This document shows, in pieces, positions 1-6,544 of a stretch of 6,699 nt of DNA (position 1 is the stretch's first letter; each line of letters opens with the position of its first letter). The translations under genes and the position numbers were made by a program. The stretch covers positions 1 to 6,699 of the forward strand of contig CAMLET010000182.1 of the NCBI GenBank assembly GCA_946479125.1, in the 5' to 3' direction. The notes under the pieces were generated by a model. That model worked only from the letters and a program-made list of their open reading frames with translations, made no database searches and was not told where the DNA came from. The stretch is from an uncultured Flavobacteriales bacterium. GTDB taxonomy: Bacteria; Bacteroidota; Bacteroidia; Flavobacteriales; Crocinitomicaceae.

Positions 1-994
1 TCATTACGGTGTAACCCATTGCACTTAAGAGATTGGCTCTGTCGATAAAGTCTTTATCCGAAATTTTTCCGTCAGCCGTTAAATCTTTCAACGTTAATTC
101 AAAGATTACCGCAACATTTTCCGCAGAAACGCCATCTTCCTGAATGAAACGCTCATTTGCACATTCAATCATATCCATGTGCACTTTTGTTGCCGGACGA
201 AAACGACCACGCATTAAAAGGATATTCTTCTTATAAAGTGCTGCTGCTGGCTGCAAAACGGTTCCACAAAGGTCGAACATTGTTGCATCTGTGATTCCAC
301 GTTTAACCAAATTCAAAGCAACAATTCTATTGTCAACGTTTCCAAGATCTTCTCCTGAAACACGCAACATATCAATCTCTACTCTATCTCTTGGAATACG
401 ATGAACCAGATTTGTCAAGTATTCATCCAAATCATCAGCATGGAAGAAACAAGCATGAATCAGATTTACGCCCAAAATCCCTAGAGCTTCTTGTTGTGCT
501 TTATGAGAATTATCGTGAAGCTTAACGTGTAAAATAACATCATTAATTGATCCTTCTGGTTTCAATTGGAAACGAAGTCCAACCCAACCTTGACCTTGAT
601 TTGTTTTATGGTAATTTAAAGATTCAACCGTATTACAGAAAGCGAAGAAACGTGATTCCTTCTGCTTATTCGGTAAACGTTCGCAAAGTGTATTGTATTC
701 TGTTCCAAGCATTGTCAATAAACGCTCTTCACACACATATCTTTTCGCAGGACCATACATCGCATCTGAGACACGCATGTCATAAGCCGATTGCGTATAG
801 GCAATTGTTCCGGAGCTTCCTCCAGCCTTGAAAAAATTCGCTGCTACTTCCTGTCCAGCTCCAATCTCCGCAAAACATCCATAGATGTCATTGGTAAGAT
901 TAATCTTAAGTGCTTTTTCTTCGGTAGTCAATCTACGCTCATCAATCATTTTACCCATATCGCGTGCAAAATTACGAATATCTTTAAAATCCAT
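1..994 (-). CDS. Conserved cytosolic protein of unknown function (C-terminus beyond window)
   Basis: Reading the minus strand from the ATG at 994 gives 331 residues without a stop, ending in GYTVM at the left edge, so the gene is cut there. The N-terminus (MDFKDIRNFARDMGKM) has no signal peptide and no membrane segment is visible, which suggests a soluble cytosolic protein. Noticeable stretches are FAEIGAGQEVAANFFKAGG (about residues 41-59), an His/Asp-rich part (H156 to D190, including HACFFHADD), and an EF-hand-like loop at D304-D315. I recognise the general look of a protein conserved across Bacteroidota, but I cannot assign a function. Database names that I recall for such proteins (a TonB-dependent receptor, a nicotinate-nucleotide adenylyltransferase) have no support in the visible part: it has no signal peptide, no barrel character and no nucleotidyltransferase HxGH motif. 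It starts 29 bases after the stop of the di-haem enzyme gene on the same strand, so it may be co-transcribed with it, though nothing links the functions. The start is the first ATG of the open frame; M13 is a less likely alternative. Confidence 0.8.
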   Translation of the reverse strand, partial: MDFKDIRNFARDMGKMIDERRLTTEEKALKINLTNDIYGCFAEIGAGQEVAANFFKAGGSSGTIAYTQSAYDMRVSDAMYGPAKRYVCEERLLTMLGTEYNTLCERLPNKQKESRFFAFCNTVESLNYHKTNQGQGWVGLRFQLKPEGSINDVILHVKLHDNSHKAQQEALGILGVNLIHACFFHADDLDEYLTNLVHRIPRDRVEIDMLRVSGEDLGNVDNRIVALNLVKRGITDATMFDLCGTVLQPAAALYKKNILLMRGRFRPATKVHMDMIECANERFIQEDGVSAENVAVIFELTLKDLTADGKISDKDFIDRANLLSAMGYTVM

Positions 995-1023
995 TAAATC
1001 CGCCAAGGCCGATTACTTCTACA

Positions 1024-2094
1024 TTACGGTAGAAAATCAGGATTGGTTACAAATTCATTATCTGTTAATGTCAACAAAAATGCCTTCAATTGTGCTTTTT
1101 GAGTCGCATCTAACTGAACTCCACCCTGAAAGGCGTATTCAATCAACGGATCAATTGTTCCACTTTGATGTATTCCTGTTGAATAATGTTCTATTACTTC
1201 ATCCAATGTTTGGAAACGTCCATCATGCATATACGGCGCAGTTAACGCAATATTTCGAAGCGATGGAACTTTAAATTTTCCATTGTCGCTTGCATTTCCG
1301 GTTATAGCTCCTCTTCCCAAATCCGAAAAAGTAGCATCCAAACCATTGTTTGAAAACTTCTGTACCTGCATTAATGCACCATTGTGACAATGGAAACAAT
1401 CTGCACCAACTAAACTTTTGAATAAATCATATCCGGCCAGTTCTTCAAACGTAATTTGATTCTGAATCACTTCCTCAGCGGTGGAAAGCGGAATCCCGTT
1501 CTCCACTTTATACATTACGTCATACTTTGATTTACCGCTGATCATTGTTCTCAGAAACTGAGCAATGGCTTTGGCAACATATTCTTTTTCGATCTTTTGA
1601 ATTCCAAATGCCTGATAAAACATGTTCTTGTACTCCATTTTTGATTGAAGACGAGAAACAGCTTCTTGCCATGACAGATGCATTTCCACCGGGTTGGGAA
1701 CAGGTTGAAGAATTTGATCTTCCAACGAAAGGGCTCTTCCATCCCAGAAAAATTTGGTTTGCCAGCCCAGGTTCACAAGCGCCATTGATTGACGGTTTCC
1801 CGTAGTTCCGTTTACGCCAATTGAAAACTGATTGTGATCTGAAAATCCAGCGTTTGGTGCATGACAAGATCCACACGAAATGGTATTGTCAAGCGAGAGT
1901 ATTTTATCGTAAAACAGTTTCTTTCCTAATGCAACTCCTTCAACGGTCATTGGATTATCAGCCGGAATCTGCATTTGCGGAAAATGGCTTGGAATCTCCA
2001 ATTCATAAGGTGTTGGGCTGTAAGAAGTATTGTCTTTTTTACACCCAAGAAAGAAACCAATTCCAACAAGAAAGAATAAAAAGTATTTATTCAT
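1024..2094 (-). CDS. Di-haem cytochrome c peroxidase/MauG-family lipoprotein, MbnH-like
   Basis: Predicted 356-residue di-haem enzyme of the bacterial cytochrome c peroxidase/MauG superfamily. A lipoprotein signal (MNKYFLFFLVGIGFFLGC, then KK) places it in the envelope, acylated at C18. Two haem-c sites are visible: CGSCH at residues 74-78 and CFHCH at 233-237. Other family marks are FWDGR (116-120), a Q127...E137 pair in QILQPVPNPVEM that matches the peroxidase active-site Gln/Glu, and PYMHDGRFQTLDEV (287-300). By my alignment from memory, Y304 (in EHYSTG) falls where classical peroxidases have the Met ligand of the second haem and MauG has its Tyr ligand, favouring a MauG/MbnH-type oxidase over an H2O2-detoxifying peroxidase. 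The upstream neighbour is an MbnP-like protein, the known substrate of MbnH, so the likely role is Trp-to-kynurenine oxidation on that protein. I start it at ATG 2094: the longer frame from 2115 begins with TTG and adds seven residues ahead of the signal peptide. The chosen ATG overlaps the upstream stop by 8 bases (ATGAATAA), suggesting translational coupling. Superfamily certain; MbnH role inferred. Confidence 0.93.
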   Translation of the reverse strand: MNKYFLFFLVGIGFFLGCKKDNTSYSPTPYELEIPSHFPQMQIPADNPMTVEGVALGKKLFYDKILSLDNTISCGSCHAPNAGFSDHNQFSIGVNGTTGNRQSMALVNLGWQTKFFWDGRALSLEDQILQPVPNPVEMHLSWQEAVSRLQSKMEYKNMFYQAFGIQKIEKEYVAKAIAQFLRTMISGKSKYDVMYKVENGIPLSTAEEVIQNQITFEELAGYDLFKSLVGADCFHCHNGALMQVQKFSNNGLDATFSDLGRGAITGNASDNGKFKVPSLRNIALTAPYMHDGRFQTLDEVIEHYSTGIHQSGTIDPLIEYAFQGGVQLDATQKAQLKAFLLTLTDNEFVTNPDFLP

Positions 2095-2881
2095 ATGGAG
2101 AGAATGCTTCCGCAAAGTTTAATCTGATTTTCTCTGTCAACGCGTCTTCTGAAGGAGACGAGTGCGTAAGGTTTTCAGTTGCCAGATCAATTGGTCGAAC
2201 TGAATTTTCGAAGAAAGACTGGAAATCAAATTTCAATTTCACTTCGTACTTCTTGTCTGCAACAAGAGTTGGTGCAACAGTTAAAGCTTGATCTGAAGTA
2301 AAGAAATCGTCTCTTGCAATGTGGTACGAGAAGCTTTGGAAATCCTCGTTTGCATCAACAACCGCATCGTAATAACCTTCAATCGCAATGAAAATGTATC
2401 CTGAATTCCATGTCCAGTGCATATCATTTGCGTTGGTAACATATAACCAACTTGATGGAGATGGCAATGTTGGATCAGCATGATTTTTATCTGCATCAAC
2501 ACCAATAGCGTAATTCAAAGCTGAACCAACTGTAAATTCTCCTGTTTTAGAAAACCACGCTGTTCCTCCTTCCTCAAAATCAAACAATGAATAATCGATC
2601 ATTTGAGTTCCGCCTAAAGAAACCGCAGACGTATAGAATTTCAGTTTTGTAATCTTGAATTTCACACCGTTTGTCAACGTGTAAACCGCTCCCAATTGGA
2701 ACTCTGAGCCACCAAAAGTTGGAACGATCTTACCTTCAACAGTAACGTCGTTCGATTCAGGTTCTACTTCTTGAGGTTTCTTACACGAAACGGCTAAAAG
2801 AAGGCTGCAGATGGTTAATAAAATTGCTGGAAAGAAGAATTTCATTTTCATACTCGTAAATTTACGGAAACCTCGTTTCAT
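2087..2881 (-). CDS. MbnP-like copper-binding lipoprotein with WxW motif
   Basis: A 264-residue protein resembling the MbnP family. Evidence includes the N-terminal pattern LGAVYTLTNGVKFKITKLKFY (about 63-83), IGVDADKNHADP (126-137) and MHWTWNSGYIFIAIEG (154-169). The WTW at residues 156-158 (bases 2408-2416) is the conserved WxW of MbnP. In Methylosinus trichosporium its first Trp is oxidised to kynurenine by the partner MbnH, and MbnP then binds one Cu(I) with high affinity. H155 and H187 (in SFSYHIARD) are candidate copper ligands, which is my inference. The N-terminus is a lipoprotein signal ending LLLAVSC (C33) followed by KK, so the protein is probably membrane-anchored and faces the periplasm or cell surface. 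The first ATG (2881) is given; ATGs at 2851 and 2845 would leave shorter, more typical signal peptides and are equally possible. It is the first gene of a minus-strand unit and overlaps the start of the MbnH-like gene. No methanobactin gene is visible, so I infer general copper handling rather than methanobactin use. Confidence 0.9.
   Translation of the reverse strand: MKRGFRKFTSMKMKFFFPAILLTICSLLLAVSCKKPQEVEPESNDVTVEGKIVPTFGGSEFQLGAVYTLTNGVKFKITKLKFYTSAVSLGGTQMIDYSLFDFEEGGTAWFSKTGEFTVGSALNYAIGVDADKNHADPTLPSPSSWLYVTNANDMHWTWNSGYIFIAIEGYYDAVVDANEDFQSFSYHIARDDFFTSDQALTVAPTLVADKKYEVKLKFDFQSFFENSVRPIDLATENLTHSSPSEDALTEKIRLNFAEAFSPYE
2855..2866. repeat. 12-base perfect palindrome CGTAAATTTACG at the start of the mbnP-like gene
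   Basis: The 12 bases read the same on both strands. The palindrome lies inside the reading frame if translation starts at 2881, but it is 3 bases upstream of the ATG if translation starts at 2851. In the second case it could act as an operator or affect initiation. In AT-rich DNA a 12-base palindrome can easily arise by chance, and I match it to no known regulator. Confidence 0.2.
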
Positions 2882-2980
2882 TAAAAAATTATTTTGAGGA
2901 ATCTTCCACTTCTATTGACCAATCGGCGAATTTTCAATCATAATTGTAGACCGTGACTCATAAAAACCATAAATTCGGGT
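2882..2980. promoter_or_regulatory. Divergent intergenic region between the mbnP-like and helicase genes
   Basis: These 99 bases separate two divergent starts and must carry the promoter of each unit unless those lie inside the genes. For the rightward gene there is TAAATTCG at 2970-2977, one mismatch from the Bacteroidota -7 element TAnnTTTG, with TTG at 2944-2946 as a possible -33 element 23 bases upstream. The -7 match sits directly before the ATG at 2981, so transcription from it would give a leaderless or nearly leaderless message. For the leftward genes, TATGATTG (minus strand, 2935-2942) is also one mismatch from the -7 element, but I find no TTG at the right distance. The region is certain as an intergenic space; the individual boxes are weak. 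Confidence 0.35.
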
Positions 2981-5900
2981 ATGGATTTGAATAAACCCTT
3001 ACAGATTCGCGATGCATCGGCGGGAAGTGGAAAAACCTATTCTTTGGTACAACACTATCTGAAACTCTTGCTTCAGGAGAACGAAAATCGCGCTGAACTG
3101 GGACAAATCATCGCCATGACCTTCACAAATAAGGCGGCACTGGAGATGAAAACCAGAATTCTGGAGGATTTAGGGAAATTATCCGGTAACGATCCAAAAC
3201 ACCAGAAATTCTTAAACGATACAGCTCAATTTGTTGGTATTCCAGCTGTGAATGTTCAACGAAACAGCAAAACCGTTCTTCGAAAATTGCTTCACCAGTA
3301 CGAAGAATTCAATGTAATGACGATTGATAAATTCAATCTGCGTTTGATCAGAACCTTTAGTCGGGATTTGAACTTACCGGAACAATTTGACATTCTAATT
3401 CAAAAAAATGAACTACTGGAGCGTTGTTTAAATGAGCTTTTACTTCAGGTTGACGCAAAAGACAAGAGCGAATTACAGCGTTTGGCAATCAACTTCGGCA
3501 AGGAAAAGTTGTACGAAGAAGGAAGCTGGAACATTAAAAAAGAACTCAAAAAGAAAAGCAAATACATCCTTAGCGAAAAGGAACTGGGAATAGTTGACGC
3601 ACTTGTTCAAAAGGAACAAAGTGTTGAAGATGAAGCTAAACTGAGAGAGAAATACAAAGAAAGTCTTCAAGCGTATTACCGAGCAGGAAAAACCATTGCC
3701 GATGCTTACAGAAATGGTGGTTTTGATGCCTCGATGCTTGCAGATAAAGGTCGACTGGAAACAGCGATTCTAAAATTTGACAAACTGGAAGAATTGGGAA
3801 TCAGTGGCGGACTTCTCGATTTTACAGAATCGGCTTTAAAGAACATTCATAAAACTGCTGAAAACATTGATTTTACAGCTGTAGTTCAAGCTTACAATTA
3901 TTACAAAACCTGGTTGAATAATTACGGAAAAGAATTAGCCGAATTGCATTTGATCCAGAAACAGTTGACTTCTACTAAAATGCTTCGTGAGTTTGCGCTT
4001 TACGTAAACAACCTACGAAAACGAGAAGCAACGATTTTGGTCGCAGAATTCAATCAATTGGTTTCTGAATTGGTGAAAAACGAAGAAGCACCTTTTATTT
4101 ACGAACGTTTGGGGAACAAATTCAAGCATTTCTTTTTAGATGAGTTTCAGGACACTTCCTTTCTGCAATGGCAAAACCTGATTCCATTGGTTCATGAATC
4201 TATTGCACATGATCAGTTCAACTTCATTGTTGGCGATCCGAAGCAGAGTATTTATCGTTTCAAAAACGGAATTGCAGACCAGTTCATTGAACTTCCCGGA
4301 ATTTACAATCCGAATGGCGATCCTTCCATCGCTTTAAAGTCGAATTACTTTAATCAGCGTGGACATAAAGGAAAACTGAATGATAACTGGCGTTCAGCAA
4401 AAGAAATAGTGAACTTCAATAATTCATTTTTCCTTCAATTCAGAGAGTTGCTTCCTGAAAACGGTAAACGCTATTTCGATTCTGTAGAACAAAATCCGCA
4501 AGGAAAAGATGGCGGCTATGTGAAGATTGAATTGGTTGGAAAAAGTAAGACTGAGGACTCCGAAACGGAAGATGCTGATGGTGACAACACCACAAACCAG
4601 CAAAAATGTATTGAATACGTTAAGGAAGCCATTGCCGATGGTTATTTGCCCGGCGATATTTGTGTTCTTGCGCTAAAGTCACGTGCTTGTTTAGCAATGG
4701 CAACCGCTTTGAAAAAAGAAGGATTTCAAGTGGTGTCGGCAGACTCACTTTCGGTCAATGCAGAATCAACTGTTCGCATGCTGATTCATTATTTGGGTTG
4801 GCGACTTCGCCCAACAGACCAGAAAAAAGCAGCCATTTTTGCCTATCATTATTTTGATTCAAAGCTGGATGAGCAAGGTTTTGGTAGATACATGCAGTGT
4901 TTAACCGGCGAATCGCAGAGTTTCTTTTCTGTAGAAAAATTCTTTGAGCTTTCCGGAATTGGAGAAAAACAATGGATGCAGCCCTTCACTTCCATTTATT
5001 CATGTTTAGAAGAAGCACTGGATTTAATGAACATTGACAAAACAAACAATGTTTATGTGAAGCAATTAATGGATCTGGCTTTTGATTACGATAAGCGAAA
5101 CGGCCCGAATTTGCAGGACTTCCTTTCGTTTTATAAAGACAAAGGAAAAGATTCCAATGTTCAGATTCCGGAAAACGATCAGGCGATAAAAATTATGACG
5201 GCACATAAGTCGAAAGGATTGGAATTTCCGGTGGTGATCATTCCGATTCTCGACAATGCTTCTAAGCGCACATCAGATCTGCTTTGTCAAAACGATGACT
5301 ATTTTTTCGAAGTAACAGCTTCTGATTCCACAATTGGAAAAGGAATCAGTGTTGAATCGATACAAAGAGAGTTAGAAGACGAATTGATGGATGCCGTAAA
5401 TTTGCTTTATGTTCAGTTTACGCGAGCTGTTGACCGACTTTATGTTTACAACGAGTATACGATTGCAAAAAGCGAATCGAAAAAAGAAAGAACAGTAATT
5501 CCATTCGACAAAGCAGTAAAGCAGCTTCTGGAATCATTTGAAGGCGCGGAAGTTTCTGAGAAAGAAATCACATTGAAATATGGAAAAAAGCCAGTTGTAA
5601 CAAGACATAAAACAGCAGAAACGGTTTACTATCCAATTGAACCTTTGAATGGAAAATTGTGGTTTCCAGAGATTAGTTTGAGGGAAAAATTCGACAAGGA
5701 AACAGAAGGATTCACTGAGCAAATTCGATTGGGAAAACAGTTTCACTGGATCATGGAACGTTCTTCAAACATCGAAGAAGCTGTGCTACAGTTAGAAGAA
5801 GGTTTAATTTCCGGTTTTTGCGAGGAAAAACACAAAGAAATTCTAAATGAAATGCTTTCCAATTTCTTTAATCACGAGTTAACAAAGTCGATTTTACAAA

Positions 5901-6142
5901 ATGGCATTTCCCTGAACGAGAGAACCTTAATTGTTGATGAAGTAAAGCGATTACGTCCGGACAAGATTGTACAGCAAGATGAAAAGTTCATTATTATCGA
6001 TTTCAAAACAGGCGAAGAACTTCCGAAGCATCATCAACAGGTTCAGGAATATGCTGCAGTTTTAAAGCAAATGGGGCAAAAAGAGATCGAAGGATATTTG
6101 TATTATAGCAACAAGGCGGAATACAAGAAAGTTGTGCTTTAG
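2981..6142 (+). CDS. AddA/RecB-type UvrD-family helicase with C-terminal PD-(D/E)XK nuclease
   Basis: A complete 1053-residue superfamily 1A helicase-nuclease for double-strand break end processing and homologous recombination, acting in the cytosol. Helicase motifs in order: Walker A ASAGSGKT (12-19, K18), Ia TFTNKAA (47-53), Ic MTIDKF (113-118), II LDEFQDTS (386-393), III VGDPKQSIYRF (417-427), IV NDNWRS (467-472, R471), V MTAHKSKGLEFPVV (739-752) and VI LLYVQFTRAVDRLYV (808-822, R815). The C-terminal RecB-type nuclease keeps GKQFH (918-922), RPDK (D994), IIDFKTG (D1007, K1009) and QQVQEYAAVL (1019-1028), so both activities look intact. The stretch at about 522-541 (KTEDSETEDADGDNTTNQ) is acidic, probably a disordered surface loop. 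The protein is somewhat shorter than the roughly 1200 residues usual for Firmicutes AddA. AddA normally works with AddB, also a nuclease, but no AddB gene adjoins it here; it would have to be elsewhere. The gene stands alone, divergent from the mbnP-like gene and convergent with a lipoprotein gene. The start is the only ATG that retains the full N-terminus before Walker A. I leave the symbol blank because AddA and RecB are not firmly separated by sequence alone. Confidence 0.95.
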   Translation: MDLNKPLQIRDASAGSGKTYSLVQHYLKLLLQENENRAELGQIIAMTFTNKAALEMKTRILEDLGKLSGNDPKHQKFLNDTAQFVGIPAVNVQRNSKTVLRKLLHQYEEFNVMTIDKFNLRLIRTFSRDLNLPEQFDILIQKNELLERCLNELLLQVDAKDKSELQRLAINFGKEKLYEEGSWNIKKELKKKSKYILSEKELGIVDALVQKEQSVEDEAKLREKYKESLQAYYRAGKTIADAYRNGGFDASMLADKGRLETAILKFDKLEELGISGGLLDFTESALKNIHKTAENIDFTAVVQAYNYYKTWLNNYGKELAELHLIQKQLTSTKMLREFALYVNNLRKREATILVAEFNQLVSELVKNEEAPFIYERLGNKFKHFFLDEFQDTSFLQWQNLIPLVHESIAHDQFNFIVGDPKQSIYRFKNGIADQFIELPGIYNPNGDPSIALKSNYFNQRGHKGKLNDNWRSAKEIVNFNNSFFLQFRELLPENGKRYFDSVEQNPQGKDGGYVKIELVGKSKTEDSETEDADGDNTTNQQKCIEYVKEAIADGYLPGDICVLALKSRACLAMATALKKEGFQVVSADSLSVNAESTVRMLIHYLGWRLRPTDQKKAAIFAYHYFDSKLDEQGFGRYMQCLTGESQSFFSVEKFFELSGIGEKQWMQPFTSIYSCLEEALDLMNIDKTNNVYVKQLMDLAFDYDKRNGPNLQDFLSFYKDKGKDSNVQIPENDQAIKIMTAHKSKGLEFPVVIIPILDNASKRTSDLLCQNDDYFFEVTASDSTIGKGISVESIQRELEDELMDAVNLLYVQFTRAVDRLYVYNEYTIAKSESKKERTVIPFDKAVKQLLESFEGAEVSEKEITLKYGKKPVVTRHKTAETVYYPIEPLNGKLWFPEISLREKFDKETEGFTEQIRLGKQFHWIMERSSNIEEAVLQLEEGLISGFCEEKHKEILNEMLSNFFNHELTKSILQNGISLNERTLIVDEVKRLRPDKIVQQDEKFIIIDFKTGEELPKHHQQVQEYAAVLKQMGQKEIEGYLYYSNKAEYKKVVL

Positions 6143-6159
6143 AATATGTAGTACTGAAA

Positions 6160-6543
6160 CTACTTCACTTTACTGAAGAAACGAACAATTCCTTGATTTC
6201 TTACAACCAATGAATTCTTATCCATATCCTCAATGGTAAATTGATCCTTGCGTCCCAAATTATTCAAATCATAGTTGATGAACAATTCTTCACCGTTTTT
6301 ACTAACTAAATAATTCCCGGTAGAAACAAGGCCAGCACTATCGGTAGTGCAATCGAGATACGTTTCTCCGTCAGCTTTACCAGAGGAAAATTGGATATGA
6401 ACATTGGAAAAGTATGAGTAAGAACCGTCCGTATTCAGTTGTTTTTCAAGATCCCAATCACCTTCAAGTCTATTCACAACCACTTTTTTATGCAGACAAG
6501 CACTAAAAATGAGCAATAGAAATACAGGTGTAAAAAATTTCAT
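6160..6543 (-). CDS. Small lipoprotein, possibly lipocalin-like
   Basis: A complete 127-residue protein with a short lipoprotein signal (MKFFTPVFLLLIFSAC, acylated C16, then LHKK), so it is probably exported and membrane-anchored. The mature part starts with VNRLEGDWDLEKQ, a G-x-W pattern typical of the first strand of small lipocalin-like domains. It continues as alternating polar/hydrophobic beta-type strands (SYSYFSNVHIQF, GNYLVSKNGEELFINYD, QFTIEDMDKNSLVVRN) and ends RFFSKVK. This fits a small beta-barrel, but it rests on pattern, not on a recognised family. Ligand and function are unknown. The ATG at 6543 follows the frr stop with one base between (TAA-G-ATG), so it is probably co-transcribed and translationally coupled with frr. 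It ends 17 bases from the convergent helicase-nuclease gene. Confidence 0.85.
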   Translation of the reverse strand: MKFFTPVFLLLIFSACLHKKVVVNRLEGDWDLEKQLNTDGSYSYFSNVHIQFSSGKADGETYLDCTTDSAGLVSTGNYLVSKNGEELFINYDLNNLGRKDQFTIEDMDKNSLVVRNQGIVRFFSKVK

Positions 6544-6544
6544 C

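Noticed and set aside
1017..1034. Hairpin TTCTAC-6-GTAGAA at the end of the di-haem gene
   Set aside because: The stem is only six AT-rich pairs, it includes the stop codon and no T-run follows, so it is not convincing as a terminator.
1024..2094. Plain H2O2-detoxifying cytochrome c peroxidase
   Set aside because: Not excluded, but the Tyr at the haem-ligand position and the overlapping MbnP-like gene favour a MauG/MbnH-type protein-modifying role.
1024..2115. Longer form of the di-haem gene starting at 2115
   Set aside because: This start is TTG and adds seven residues ahead of a well-formed lipoprotein signal; the ATG at 2094 fits better.
1821..2291. Plus-strand open frame of 156 residues
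   Set aside because: It runs antisense across the di-haem and MbnP-like genes, both supported by motifs, and its product shows no recognisable features. Other overlapping frames at 547-831, 791-997, 885-1274, 1545-1805, 3473-3670 and 5534-5746 are rejected likewise.
2408..2881. Methanobactin operon
   Set aside because: No precursor peptide, MbnB/MbnC-like biosynthesis gene or transporter is visible near the pair; only the MbnP/MbnH-like part is present.
6148..6163. Hairpin GTAGT-6-ACTAC between the convergent helicase and lipoprotein genes
   Set aside because: A five-pair stem without a T-run on either strand is too weak to call a bidirectional terminator, though the position would suit one.
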